Counted from the first letter of the stretch, positions 1 through 8,497 are shown. The stretch is DNA of 35,201 nucleotides from Alphaproteobacteria bacterium (GCA_029861675.1 JAOTYV010000008.1:1-35201), one strand, 5' to 3'. Notes: generated from the letters alone by a model not told the origin. Numbers and translations: made by a program.

Positions 1-88
1 ACCCGATATGACAAGACAGATACAAGCTATGCCGCTAACTTAAATCTCGTCGCGGCTATCATCGCCGCAAGGTAATTGTCCACAGACC

Positions 89-281
89 CTAGCAGGCTGC
101 CGAAAAACACGCTCAGCGGGGGGTGCCCGCATCCTCCTGCCTGCGCGAAGCCGAGGCTTCGCTTCGGCGAAGGCAGGTCGTGAAGCTCAGGATGAGGTCA
201 ACCCGTTGGAAACACTTAGCCCCACCCTGAGCTTGGCGAAGGGTGCGGCTGCGAACGAGACGTTTTTCAACAACCTGCTAG
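89..281. mobile_element. MITE-like element with 20-bp terminal inverted repeats
   Basis: The left end (89-108, ctagcaggctgccgaaaaac) and the right end (262-281, gtttttcaacaacctgctag) are imperfect inverted repeats that differ at three positions. The interior holds no coding sequence but contains further palindromes: CCTGCC/GGCAGG at 136-141/172-177 and CACCCT/AGGGTG at 223-228/240-245. This is the structure of a small non-autonomous element of 193 bp. I see no convincing target-site duplication, so it could instead be a structured intergenic repeat. Bases 1-88 hold nothing I recognise. The right terminal repeat overlaps the stop codon of the 42-residue gene at 278-406. Confidence 0.5.
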
Positions 282-406
282 AGCCGCGTTGCGCCGTGCT
301 GCGATTGACTGCGGTCCGCCACGGACGGATTGGCACTCGACAAAATTGCGCCGGCCACGGCGCTCACGAGCACCAGCGCCAATACGCTCATCACAAATGC
401 TTTCAC
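278..406 (-). CDS. Small single-pass membrane protein (42 aa)
   Basis: This short gene follows the WD40-cytochrome c gene in the same direction after a 59-base gap. I chose the GTG at 406 because GGGGGA lies about 5 bases upstream; an upstream in-frame start at 463 has no ribosome site and adds non-hydrophobic residues. The protein begins VKAFVMSVLALVLVSAVAGA, one hydrophobic helix, and continues with a polar tail ending in ATRL. I recognise it only loosely as one of the tiny membrane proteins common in alphaproteobacteria, and its function is unknown. Its TAG stop is part of the terminal CTAG of the MITE-like element, so the native C-terminus may have been altered by that insertion. Confidence 0.5.
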   Translation of the reverse strand: MKAFVMSVLALVLVSAVAGAILSSANPSVADRSQSQHGATRL

Positions 407-465
407 GTCATCCCCCAAGGCATCTTGTTGCTGGCCAGAAGCGTAGCATGCGGCCACCGACAATT

Positions 466-1818
466 CTATCGCGCCGCGTCCTTGGCAGTGACCTGCTTCA
501 GGTATTTGATGAGGTCGGACCGGTCTTTCGCGCTGGTCATGCGTTGGAGCGGCATCTTCGAACCGGGCGTCAGCGTTTCCGGGCCGACCGAAAACAAGGC
601 GTCGACGGTCTTCTCGGTCCAGACGATCTTGGCGTGTTTCAGCGCATCGGAATAGGGATAGCCCGAGACGGTTCCCGCGCGCCGGCCGAACAGGCCATAG
701 AGGGTCGGTCCGGCCTTGAAGCCGCCTTCCGGCTCAAGCGTATGGCAGGCGGCGCATGTACGGAACAGTTTGGCGCCGCGGCCGCCATCGTTGGCGGTAA
801 CGGGGGCGGGCGTCCGGCCGGTGGTGCCGAGCGTGCCCAGTTGGTGGCCCGAGCGCAGGTCCCAGATTCGGACCACCGCGTCCGCGCCGGCGGTAAGAAA
901 ACGGCGGCCATCGGGCGTAAACGCGATCGACCAGACGATCCCCGCATGGCCGGGCAGGAAGCGGCGGGTCCGCTCGCCACCGAGCTCCCAAATACCGATC
1001 CTGCCGTCGCGTCCGCCGGAAACCACATGCCGGCTGTCCGGCGAGATAGCCACCGCGAAGACCGGTCCATCCTGGCCGAGCAGCACCTGGCGCTCCTTGC
1101 CGCTTTGCATATCCCAGATCCGCACCGACTTGTCGATCGAGGCGGACGCCGCGAGACGGTTTTTACTGGCCACGGCAACCCAGTTCACGCCGAATCCATG
1201 CCCGGTCATGACCGATTGCTGCGTGCCGTCGCGCCGCCGCCATGTCCGCAGCGTGCCGTCATAGCTGCCGCTGATGATTTCATCCCCGGCGGTGGAAAAG
1301 GCGACCGTGTTTACATTGCTCTGATGGCCTTTCAGGACGCGGATTTGCCGCCGGTCTTGCAGGTCCCAAAGGCGGACGGTTCGGTCCCAGCCGCCGGACA
1401 AGGCAAATCGTCCGTTGTCGGAAACCGCGACGGCGGCGACTTTTCCCACATGTCCCTTGAAGCGATGGAGCAGCCGGCCGCGCGCAAAATCCCAAAGGAT
1501 CAGGGTCCCGTCGTCGCTGCCGGAGAGCGCCTGGACACCGTTCGGCAGAATGACCACCGAATTTACCGCCGCGTCGTGGCCGATCATGCGCCGCAGGACC
1601 GAGCTGTCTGTCAGGTTCCAGACGATCAAGCTGTAGTCAAATCCTGCGGTAACGGCGCGGGCGCCATCGGGTGCGACGGCGACGCTCTTGACCGCGCCGC
1701 CATGGCCGTCATTTTCGATCGCTCCCGTCGGTCCCGGCAGCGCAATAGTGAGAAATACAACGACTGCCCAGCCCAAGAGCTGGCGATTGGGAAACTGCCT
1801 GACGTCCATGGAAATCAC
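466..1818 (-). CDS. Exported seven-repeat WD40 propeller fused to a cytochrome c domain
   Basis: The N-terminus has a hydrophobic signal segment ending near PGPTGA. Seven WD40 repeats follow, each with a GH...[LI]xxWD/WE pattern, enough for one closed beta-propeller. The last 100 residues are a class I cytochrome c: heme site CAACH near residues 355-359 and a likely Met ligand in GSKMP near residue 422. The protein should sit in the periplasm or be membrane-tethered and carry electrons, with the propeller as a docking platform. It lies downstream of the formate dehydrogenase cytochrome b gene in the same direction, which suggests a role as electron acceptor or assembly partner; that is inference. 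I prefer GTG at 1818, which has GGAG six bases upstream; TTG at 1830 and ATG at 1809 are alternatives. Confidence 0.85.
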   Translation of the reverse strand: MISMDVRQFPNRQLLGWAVVVFLTIALPGPTGAIENDGHGGAVKSVAVAPDGARAVTAGFDYSLIVWNLTDSSVLRRMIGHDAAVNSVVILPNGVQALSGSDDGTLILWDFARGRLLHRFKGHVGKVAAVAVSDNGRFALSGGWDRTVRLWDLQDRRQIRVLKGHQSNVNTVAFSTAGDEIISGSYDGTLRTWRRRDGTQQSVMTGHGFGVNWVAVASKNRLAASASIDKSVRIWDMQSGKERQVLLGQDGPVFAVAISPDSRHVVSGGRDGRIGIWELGGERTRRFLPGHAGIVWSIAFTPDGRRFLTAGADAVVRIWDLRSGHQLGTLGTTGRTPAPVTANDGGRGAKLFRTCAACHTLEPEGGFKAGPTLYGLFGRRAGTVSGYPYSDALKHAKIVWTEKTVDALFSVGPETLTPGSKMPLQRMTSAKDRSDLIKYLKQVTAKDAAR

Positions 1819-1926
1819 CGATTTCTCCAATCGTCTGTCACCGGTGTTCCAAGCTAATCATGGCGGATTGAGAAAACCTTACCTAAACGTGATTTTGGGG
1901 GTTTATCGGCAGCACGACTGGCCCGC

Positions 1927-2277
1927 TTATTTCGTGTCGAGCGGCGTTATTGGCCCGGCCTCGCGCCCGCCCGTGGGCGCATGCGGGAATTGCGAGATCA
2001 GCCTTCCGGTCTGTCGGTCGACGACTAGATTGGTGACCTGAAAGGCTTCGTTGAAATTGCCGCCCGGGTTCATCACCGCGATCAGAAGAACCTGCTTGCC
2101 GCTTTGTTCAGCGTTGGTGATCTTCAGCACCGTGACGCCATAGGTCTTGGCGATCCGTTCGGCGAGCGCCATGTCGCGCGCATTGGCGGCGTGGGCGGGC
2201 AAGCCGGCGAACACGACGAGGAAGAGGGCGCAGACAGCGCATGCTACGATCTGTCGAAAGCCGCATTTCATCGCCAT
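1927..2277 (-). CDS. Small exported protein of unknown function in the FDH cluster
   Basis: The 116-residue product has a clear signal peptide (MAMKCGFRQIVACAVCALFL, cleaved after a likely AHA). The mature part is short, and its segment NLVVDRQTGRLISQF resembles the 'VDxxTG' strand seen in PepSY-like domains, but the match is too short for a family call. I chose ATG at 2277 because GGAG lies nine bases upstream; ATG at 2292 would add five residues. It lies 60 bases after the cytochrome b gene and 108 bases before the WD40-cytochrome c gene in the same direction, so a periplasmic accessory role in formate oxidation is plausible but unproven. Confidence 0.7.
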   Translation of the reverse strand: MAMKCGFRQIVACAVCALFLVVFAGLPAHAANARDMALAERIAKTYGVTVLKITNAEQSGKQVLLIAVMNPGGNFNEAFQVTNLVVDRQTGRLISQFPHAPTGGREAGPITPLDTK

Positions 2278-2336
2278 TGTCCGGGTCTCCATAGTGCGGG
2301 TGGTCTATGCCGGCGGAAGGCGCTGCCCCTATGCAC

Positions 2337-3416
2337 TCAGTCGTCGCCGGGTGCGCCGGGCGGTTCTTCACCTTCGACCCAAAGCCGGTGATGTTCCTTG
2401 GCCCAATTCCGGTCGACCTGGCCCGTGCCCATGGCGTCATAGGCGCCTTCCATGCCGATCGTGGCGATGTAGATATGGGCGATGATCAATACGATCATGC
2501 CGAATGCGACGATGGCGTGCCAGATCTGCGAATACTGCATCTCCTGCATCGGTGTCAGTTCGGTCGGAAGGCCGAAGCCGAAGATGTTCAGGATTGCGAA
2601 GGTTCCGGCAAATATTTCGATTTTGAAGGGGAACAGGAGGGCGATGCCTGAAAGACTGATCGAGAGGCCGCCGAGCACCACTACCCAGAAGACGATCTTT
2701 TGTCCGGCGTTGAAGCGTTTCGCCGGCGGATGGCTTCCGCTGGTGAACAATCCGCCGCCCTTGGCGAGCCAGGATAGGTCTTCCTTGTTCGGGATGTTGT
2801 CCTTGATCCATAGCACCAGGATCATCACCAACCCCAGGATAAAGGCAAAGGCCACGTAGTTATGGGCGTATTTGCCGAGTTGCGTCAGCGTCGAAAAGAA
2901 TTCCGGACCGAGAAAGGGCTTCAGCACGTAGCGGCCATAGAGGAGATTGAGGCCGGTCAGCGCGAGCACGATAAACGAATTCGCCACCAGCCAATGCGCA
3001 AACCGCTCGGTGGCGTTGAAGCGCTCCACGGTTAGTCCGCTCAGACCCGCATCGACGCGGATCCGGCCGCGGAAGGTAAAGAACAACGCGAGCAGCGCGA
3101 TGATGCCGAGCACCGCCCAGGCGCCATAGGTGGACAGAGGGCCGTTGCGGATCGAGCGCCAGCTTTCGCCCTCGGACTGGATCATCACGCCGGCTTGTTT
3201 GTCCTGGATCGAGACGTTGCCTTGCTTGCCTTTTCGAATGGCCCGCCATAATTCGGCGTCGCTGGAATTGCCGAGCGACTGGCCCGGAACCTGGCCCGAG
3301 CTTTGCGCCGCTGCCGGATTACTGAAATGAGGCGATCCGATCAAGGCAGCCGAGGCGATCAGGAGGGCCGCCGCAAAGAGGACGATGGAAACCGGTTTTT
3401 TAAGCCATGCCGTCAT
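2337..3416 (-). CDS. fdhC: Formate dehydrogenase gamma subunit (cytochrome b)
   Basis: This membrane anchor takes electrons from the iron-sulfur subunit and passes them through b hemes to quinone. The 359-residue protein has an N-terminal hydrophobic segment (residues 8-27), a periplasmic stretch of about 70 residues, then the four-helix cytochrome b core. Candidate heme histidines are seen in ERFAHWL, GKYAHNY, QIWHAIV and IIAHIYI. The C-terminal tail with the WAKEHHRLW motif is typical of this family. It is longer than E. coli FdnI (about 217 residues) because of the N-terminal extension, as is usual for Fdh3-type gamma subunits. GGAG about ten bases upstream supports the ATG at 3416. The order alpha, beta, lipoprotein, gamma is compact and collinear. 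Confidence 0.93.
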   Translation of the reverse strand: MTAWLKKPVSIVLFAAALLIASAALIGSPHFSNPAAAQSSGQVPGQSLGNSSDAELWRAIRKGKQGNVSIQDKQAGVMIQSEGESWRSIRNGPLSTYGAWAVLGIIALLALFFTFRGRIRVDAGLSGLTVERFNATERFAHWLVANSFIVLALTGLNLLYGRYVLKPFLGPEFFSTLTQLGKYAHNYVAFAFILGLVMILVLWIKDNIPNKEDLSWLAKGGGLFTSGSHPPAKRFNAGQKIVFWVVVLGGLSISLSGIALLFPFKIEIFAGTFAILNIFGFGLPTELTPMQEMQYSQIWHAIVAFGMIVLIIAHIYIATIGMEGAYDAMGTGQVDRNWAKEHHRLWVEGEEPPGAPGDD

Positions 3417-3432
3417 GATCCATGCTCCTCCG

Positions 3433-3639
3433 TCAGTTACCCTGAGTTATCTTGGCGCGATACCGCAGCGCATCTTCCTGCGATGCGGAAAGCTTCTGAT
3501 CCGGCTTGCCCATATAGGTGCCTTTCTTGAAGGTCAATTGGCGATCTTGTTCGGATTCCTGGCATCCCTGGAGCGTCGACAAGCCGAATGTGGCCAGACA
3601 GACAGCAATTAGAATTCTTGGGGTTCGACTCAAACGCAT
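3433..3639 (-). CDS. Small lipoprotein between FDH beta and gamma genes
   Basis: The 68-residue product starts MRLSRTPRILIAVCLATFGL and reaches a lipobox-like LSTLQGC, so Cys26 is the likely lipidated residue. The remaining 40 residues are polar and contain GTYMGKPDQKL and a final amphipathic stretch. The open frame extends upstream to 3774, but the ATG at 3639 is the first start that gives a signal peptide, and it has a purine-rich GAAAGAG upstream. It sits 16 bases before the cytochrome b gene. Small lipoproteins at this place are seen in related formate dehydrogenase clusters; a role as structural or assembly factor for the membrane complex is inference. Confidence 0.7.
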   Translation of the reverse strand: MRLSRTPRILIAVCLATFGLSTLQGCQESEQDRQLTFKKGTYMGKPDQKLSASQEDALRYRAKITQGN

Positions 3640-3795
3640 TCCATGCTCTTTCGCAAAATCGTTGGATGCGGGTCCGGGCGCGGTCATCCGGCCGGTTGCG
3701 CCTCTAATCGTCGCGCGGCAGTGATTGCCCGTCTGCGGGCCGTGCGAGAGGCGAGGGGACGGCGTTGCGGCCATCCCCTCGTCCTGCTCCTCGGA

Positions 3796-4395
3796 TCAGG
3801 AACCCCGACCCTTGGCTTGATACGCCGTACCCCAGCCCCATGCACCGGAGCCGAAGCCGCGCGCGACGACGCGTTCGCGATAGATGTTGGAGATTGTGTC
3901 GCCGTCGCCGCCCAGCAGGGCTTTGGTGGAACACATCTCCGCACACAGCGGCAGTTTACCTTCCGCGATACGGTTGCGCCCGTATTTTTGGAATTCCGCG
4001 TCGCTGTGGTTTTCTTCCGGTCCGCCGGCGCAGAAGGTGCATTTGTCCATCTTGCCCCGGCTGCCGTAATTGCCGGCTTGCGGATATTGCGGCGCGCCGA
4101 ACGGGCAGGCGTAGAAGCAATAGCCGCACCCGATGCACAAATCCTTGGAATGCAGCACCACGCCCTGGTCGGTCTGGTAGAAGCAATCGACCGGACAAAC
4201 CGCCATGCAGGGCGCGTCCGAGCAGTGCATGCAGGCGACCGAGATCGACCTTTCGCCGGGCTTGCCGTCATTGATGGTAACCACCCTGCGGCGGTTTACG
4301 CCCCACGGCACCTCGTGCTCGTTCTTGCACGCGGTGACGCACGCGTTGCACTCGATGCAGCGCTCGGCGTCGCAGAGGAATTTCATTCGTGCCAT
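3796..4395 (-). CDS. fdhB: Formate dehydrogenase beta subunit, four [4Fe-4S] clusters (Fdh3B type)
   Basis: This subunit relays electrons from the molybdopterin subunit to the cytochrome b. Four cysteine groups are visible in 199 residues: CIECNACVTAC, CMHCSDAPCMAVCPVDC, CIGCGYCFYACPFG and CTFC followed by PLCAEMC. The pattern is that of the DMSO reductase-type electron transfer subunit. Unlike E. coli FdnH it has no C-terminal transmembrane helix, so it should be held in place only by its partners. It has no signal peptide and would be co-exported with the Tat-bearing alpha subunit, 12 bases upstream. AGGAG eight bases before the ATG supports the start. Confidence 0.95.
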   Translation of the reverse strand: MARMKFLCDAERCIECNACVTACKNEHEVPWGVNRRRVVTINDGKPGERSISVACMHCSDAPCMAVCPVDCFYQTDQGVVLHSKDLCIGCGYCFYACPFGAPQYPQAGNYGSRGKMDKCTFCAGGPEENHSDAEFQKYGRNRIAEGKLPLCAEMCSTKALLGGDGDTISNIYRERVVARGFGSGAWGWGTAYQAKGRGS

Positions 4396-4407
4396 GTTAA
4401 GCGCTCC

Positions 4408-7290
4408 TTATGCTTTCTCGAGGCGGCAAAGGCTGACCTTGCTTTCCTGCATCTGCGTGACCGAGTCATAACCATAGGTCATCGCCGTATTGGCGGCTTC
4501 GCCCAGGACGTATGGATCGGCCCCTTCGGGATATTTGGATCGCAGGTCCTTCCCTTGGAAATGCCCGCCGAAATGGAAGGGCAGGAAGGCGACGCCGCGT
4601 CCGACGCGTTCGGTGACCATGGCCATGACCTTGATCTTCGCGCCCTCGGGCGTGTGCACCCAGACCATTTGTCCGTCCCGGATACTGTTCGAATTGGCGT
4701 CGAACGGGTTGACCTCGACGAACATGTCTTGCTGCAACTCCGCCAGCCATGGGTTTGACCGGCTTTCGTCGCCGCCGCCCTCATACTCAACGAGCCGTCC
4801 AGTAGTAAGGATGATCGGATATTTCTTCGAATGATCTACCTTCTGGATACTCTCGTACTTGGTCGGCAGACGATAGGCCTGCTTATCCTTGTAGGTCGGA
4901 TAATCGGCCACCAGATCGCGCCGCGACGTGTACAGCGGTTCGCGATGGATCGGTACCGGATCCGGGAAGGTCCAGACCACGGCCCGCGCCTTGGCGTTCC
5001 CGAACGGCGCACACCCGTGCTTGATGGCAACCCGCTGGATGCCGCCGGAAAGGTCGGTCTTCCAGTTGGTCTTGTCGCCGGCGACCGCGGCAATGGTCTT
5101 GCGCTCGCCATCGGTGAGGTCCTTGTCCCAACCGAGTTTCTTGAGCATCGCCATCGTGAACTCGGGATAGCCGTCCTTGATCTCCGATCCGACCGGATAG
5201 GAGCCCTCCGCCAGCAGGTTCTGGCCGTTGCGCTGCGTGCCGAAACGGGCACGGAAACACAAACCGCCTTCCGCCACCGGTTTGGACGTGTCGTACAGGT
5301 TCGGCGTCCCCGGATGCTTCATTTCCGCGGTGCCCCAGGCCGGCCATGGCAGGCCGTAATATTCGCCATCGGCCGGACCGCCATTGGCGCGCAAGGTGGT
5401 CTTGTCGAAGGTATGCTGGTTTGCCATGTGCATCCGCAGCCGTTCCGGCGACTGGCCGGTATAGCCTATCGTCCACATACCCTTGTTGAATTCGCGGGTA
5501 ATGTCTTCGACCAGCGGCTCGGTGCCGTTCACCTTGATGTGCTTGAACATCTCCTTTTCGAAACCGAACTTCTTGGCGAACAGATACATGATTTCGTGAT
5601 CGGTCTTCGACTCGAACAGCGGTTCTACGACCTTTTCACGCCATTGCAGCGACCGGTTGGACGCGGTCACCGAGCCATAGGTCTCGAACTGCGTCGCCGC
5701 CGGCAGCAGGTAGGTGTTGTCGGTCCTGTCATGCATCACCGCGGACACGGTGGGGTAGGGATCGATTACCACCAGCAGGTCGAGCTTTTCGAAGGCCTTC
5801 TTCATGTCGAGGCCGCGCGTCTGCGAATTCGGCGCGTGCCCCCAGAACACCATCGCCCGCAAATTGTCGGGCTGATCGATGCTTTCCTTGGCTTCCAGCA
5901 CGCCGTCGGCCCAACGCGATACGGGGATGCCCTTGCTCTCCATCAGCTTCTTGGATTTGAAGCGTTTGAGCAGGAAGTCGTAATCGACATCCCAGACCCG
6001 CGCCCAGTGTTTCCACGAACCGGTCTTCAGGCCGTAGTAACCCGGCAGGGTATGCGACAACACGCCGAAATCGGTGGCGCCCTGGACGTTGTCATGGCCG
6101 CGGAAAATGTTGGTGCCGCCGCCGGACGTGCCCATGTTGCCGAGCGCGAGCTGCAGGATGCAGTACGCGCGCGTATTGTTGTTGCCGTTGGTGTGCTGGG
6201 TGCCGCCCATGCACCAGATCACGGTGCCGGGGCGGTTGTTCGCCATCTGGCGCGCGACCCGCTTGAGCTGCGAACCCGGAACGCCGGTGACCCGCTCGGT
6301 CTCCTTCGGCGTCCACTTCTTCACCTCTTGCTTGATCTGGTCCATGCCCCAGACGCGCTGACGGATGAATTGCCTATCTTCCCAGCCATTCTCGAAAATG
6401 TGGTAGAGAATGCCCCAGATCAGCGCGACGTCGGTGCCCGACCGGAAGCGGACGAATTCGTCCGCATGGGCGGCGGTCCGCGTAAAGCGCGGATCGCAGA
6501 CGATCAGCGGCGCGTTGTTCTGCTCCTTCGCCTTGAGCAGATGGAGCAACGACACCGGATGCGCTTCCGCCGGATTGCCGCCGATCAGGAAGATCGCCCG
6601 GCTTTTATGGATGTCGTTGTAGCTGTTCGTCATCGCACCGTAGCCCCAGGTGTTGGCCACGCCCGCGACGGTCGTCGAATGGCAAATACGCGCCTGATGA
6701 TCGCCGTTGTTCGACCCCCAGAACGCATAGAATTTACGGAACAGGTACGCTTGTTCGTTGCTGTGTTTCGCCGACCCAAGCCAGTAGACCGAATCCGGCC
6801 CCGACTCCGACTTCTTGTAGATGTCGAGCATCTTGTCGCCGATTTCGTTGATCGCCTGATCCCAGCCGATCTTCTTCCACTTTCCGCCTTCCATCTTCAT
6901 CGGATATTTCAGGCGGCGTTCGCCATGCGCGTGCTCGCGAACCGAAGCACCCTTCGCGCAATGCGCACCGAGGTTGAAGGGGCTGTCGAAGCCCGGCTCC
7001 TGGCCGACCCAGGTCCCGTTCTGGACCTCGGCCATGACCGTGCAGCCAACGGAGCAATGAGTGCAGACCGATTTGACCGTCGTCATCTTGCCTGCGGCGT
7101 CGGCCATCTTGGCCGCATCGGCCTTCTTGACCATTCCCCCAGTCAATGTCGATGCGGCGGCGATGCCACCAGCGGCAAGACCCGAGTGACGCAAAAAGCT
7201 GCGCCGATCGATTGCGCTACCGGTCAGACCGGTCAGTGCTCTCGACAAACGGGGGCCATTCGCAACCCCATTCGTCTTTTTTCTAAGCAT
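4408..7290 (-). CDS. fdhA: Formate dehydrogenase alpha subunit, Mo/W-bis-MGD, cysteine ligand, Tat-exported
   Basis: This 960-residue protein oxidises formate to CO2 in the periplasm. A twin-arginine signal (DRRSFLRHSG, residues 28-37) precedes a [4Fe-4S] site with Cys76, Cys79, Cys83 and Cys111. The metal ligand is Cys203 in HQARICHS, followed by the conserved His204; E. coli FdnG has selenocysteine here. The molybdopterin oxidoreductase domain and the C-terminal dinucleotide-binding domain are both present, so the gene looks complete. AAGGG eight bases upstream of the ATG supports the start. Metal identity (Mo or W) cannot be read from the sequence; the nearby tungstate-type transporter makes tungsten possible. 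Gene order with beta, lipoprotein and gamma indicates one transcript. Confidence 0.96.
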   Translation of the reverse strand: MLRKKTNGVANGPRLSRALTGLTGSAIDRRSFLRHSGLAAGGIAAASTLTGGMVKKADAAKMADAAGKMTTVKSVCTHCSVGCTVMAEVQNGTWVGQEPGFDSPFNLGAHCAKGASVREHAHGERRLKYPMKMEGGKWKKIGWDQAINEIGDKMLDIYKKSESGPDSVYWLGSAKHSNEQAYLFRKFYAFWGSNNGDHQARICHSTTVAGVANTWGYGAMTNSYNDIHKSRAIFLIGGNPAEAHPVSLLHLLKAKEQNNAPLIVCDPRFTRTAAHADEFVRFRSGTDVALIWGILYHIFENGWEDRQFIRQRVWGMDQIKQEVKKWTPKETERVTGVPGSQLKRVARQMANNRPGTVIWCMGGTQHTNGNNNTRAYCILQLALGNMGTSGGGTNIFRGHDNVQGATDFGVLSHTLPGYYGLKTGSWKHWARVWDVDYDFLLKRFKSKKLMESKGIPVSRWADGVLEAKESIDQPDNLRAMVFWGHAPNSQTRGLDMKKAFEKLDLLVVIDPYPTVSAVMHDRTDNTYLLPAATQFETYGSVTASNRSLQWREKVVEPLFESKTDHEIMYLFAKKFGFEKEMFKHIKVNGTEPLVEDITREFNKGMWTIGYTGQSPERLRMHMANQHTFDKTTLRANGGPADGEYYGLPWPAWGTAEMKHPGTPNLYDTSKPVAEGGLCFRARFGTQRNGQNLLAEGSYPVGSEIKDGYPEFTMAMLKKLGWDKDLTDGERKTIAAVAGDKTNWKTDLSGGIQRVAIKHGCAPFGNAKARAVVWTFPDPVPIHREPLYTSRRDLVADYPTYKDKQAYRLPTKYESIQKVDHSKKYPIILTTGRLVEYEGGGDESRSNPWLAELQQDMFVEVNPFDANSNSIRDGQMVWVHTPEGAKIKVMAMVTERVGRGVAFLPFHFGGHFQGKDLRSKYPEGADPYVLGEAANTAMTYGYDSVTQMQESKVSLCRLEKA

Positions 7291-7351
7291 TGGAATTCCC
7301 TTTCCCTACGCTTGATTCAGTCTTAGTCCCGCAAACAACTCTCCGCGATCT

Positions 7352-7546
7352 CTAGAACCGCGCGAGTTCGTAGACCTTCTTGACGTGTTCGGTTTCCCGA
7401 TAGTCCGAGCCCGTATCGGGCGATGCGGCTTCCGCTTCTTGCGGAACGCCGCCGGCCAATGCCGCTGCGCCGGCGAGTGTTCCCAAACCGGTAAGTTTCA
7501 GAAACTCCCGGCGTGGGGACTGCTTGGCCTCGTCATGTTTGCTCAT
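7352..7546 (-). CDS. Formate dehydrogenase region Tat-signal small protein
   Basis: The 64-residue product is almost entirely a twin-arginine signal (SPRREFLKLTGLGTLAGAAA) followed by a short mature tail ending SDYRETEHVKKVYELARF. It matches the known family 'formate dehydrogenase region TAT target' (TIGR02811), encoded just upstream of this class of formate dehydrogenase alpha subunits. It has no cofactor motif. I chose ATG at 7546, with AAGGG seven bases upstream, over GTG at 7552. It lies 61 bases before fdhA in the same direction. A role as small subunit or export/assembly helper is suggested by location only. Confidence 0.85.
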   Translation of the reverse strand: MSKHDEAKQSPRREFLKLTGLGTLAGAAALAGGVPQEAEAASPDTGSDYRETEHVKKVYELARF

Positions 7547-7622
7547 CGTCACACCCTTCGGTCCATTGCACGGTGCGGCGTGTCCATCGCCTAAGCGATT
7601 TCGGAGCGCCGCGCCCCGATCG

Positions 7623-8243
7623 TCATGCCGCCATCCGGAAGGCGGTCGTTTCGATAGTCATAAAAATCCGGCCGAGCGCCCCGACGGGACGGTAAAACAC
7701 GGCCGCATCCGCGGTCTCGAGATCCATGAAAAACTGCCCGGCCCAGGCCGCAATATGTTGTTCGAAAAATGCCGCCTGCGTGGCCAGGTCCGGTCCGTCG
7801 TTCTGGTCGTCGCCGAAGTCGCCACGGATCAAACCGGCCATCATTTCGCACAGGGCGGCGATGTGGTCTTCCGGCTCGCGCACCTCGGGAGCCCGCTCGA
7901 TCCTGAGGCGCGCCATATCCTGACGCAGCCTGGCAAGCGGTTTTTCGTGAAGAAATCCGGTGAGGTAAAAGGATCCATACGGCACAAGTTCGCCGCGCGT
8001 CATGCCAATAAAGAGAGCATGGTATTCGTCGTCGATTGCCGCCGGTGTGGTGCTGCGCGCGGCGTCGGCCAGCGCCGCCACAGTCTGCCCCAGTTCGGAA
8101 TTGTCGCCGGTGGAACCGGTCAGCGCGGTGAGCACGGAAGCGTCCGGCGGCGCGGCCAGCAGCCGGCCCAGCAGCGCATAATACTGCGCGCGGAATTGAT
8201 CCTCGTCGGGGATCGATAACGTATCGGGCGTGTTCTGCGACAT
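7623..8243 (-). CDS. TorD/DmsD-family chaperone for the formate dehydrogenase
   Basis: Proteins of this family bind the Tat signal or the apo form of molybdoenzymes and keep them competent for cofactor insertion before export. The product has the family layout of an all-helical protein of about 206 residues, with the motif EYHALFIGMTRGELVPYGSF near the middle matching the TorD/DmsD region ExxxLFxG...PYxS. It lies 76 bases upstream of the Tat small protein and then fdhA. The start is uncertain: ATG at 8243 gives the usual family length, ATG at 8282 and GTG at 8339 are upstream alternatives, and a strong GGAGGA lies at about 8275-8280 without a good start at the right distance. Confidence 0.9.
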   Translation of the reverse strand: MSQNTPDTLSIPDEDQFRAQYYALLGRLLAAPPDASVLTALTGSTGDNSELGQTVAALADAARSTTPAAIDDEYHALFIGMTRGELVPYGSFYLTGFLHEKPLARLRQDMARLRIERAPEVREPEDHIAALCEMMAGLIRGDFGDDQNDGPDLATQAAFFEQHIAAWAGQFFMDLETADAAVFYRPVGALGRIFMTIETTAFRMAA

Positions 8244-8463
8244 CCCAATGCGACCCGGTATTGCCCGGATCCTTTCCTCCATCTGCCAACCCGCTGTACG
8301 GGTCGTCCTTCTTATTTCTCCAGAGTAACCGGGCGGCACCGTTCATTCCGGAGCGTCTTCATGGCCTTTAAGCCTTCTTTATTAACCATGAAGTATGAGC
8401 CAACGAAATGCGGGCGGCAAGCCATGAATTTAGGATTTCACAAGAATCGTAGCGATTTGTTCG

Positions 8464-8497
8464 GACCAATTTTCGCCGGTCTCCGGCTAACTTGGTC
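8464..8497 (-). terminator. Possible hairpin at the end of the DUF3306 gene
   Basis: On the minus strand GACCAA-gtta-GCCGG-aga-CCGGC-gaaaa-TTGGTC forms an inner five-base-pair GC stem inside a six-base-pair outer stem. It spans the stop codon of the DUF3306 gene and is followed by 220 bases without a gene before the TorD gene. It lacks a T-run, so it may be a weak terminator, an attenuator or an mRNA-stability hairpin between the DUF3305/DUF3306 pair and the main fdh transcript. Confidence 0.3.

Noticed and set aside
289..1857. 522-codon open frame antisense to the WD40-cytochrome c gene
   Set aside because: No motifs; it mirrors WD40 codons in reverse.
4831..7326. 831-codon open frame antisense to fdhA
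   Set aside because: High-GC codon bias leaves the opposite strand open; the translation shows no domain, while fdhA on the other strand is complete and conserved.
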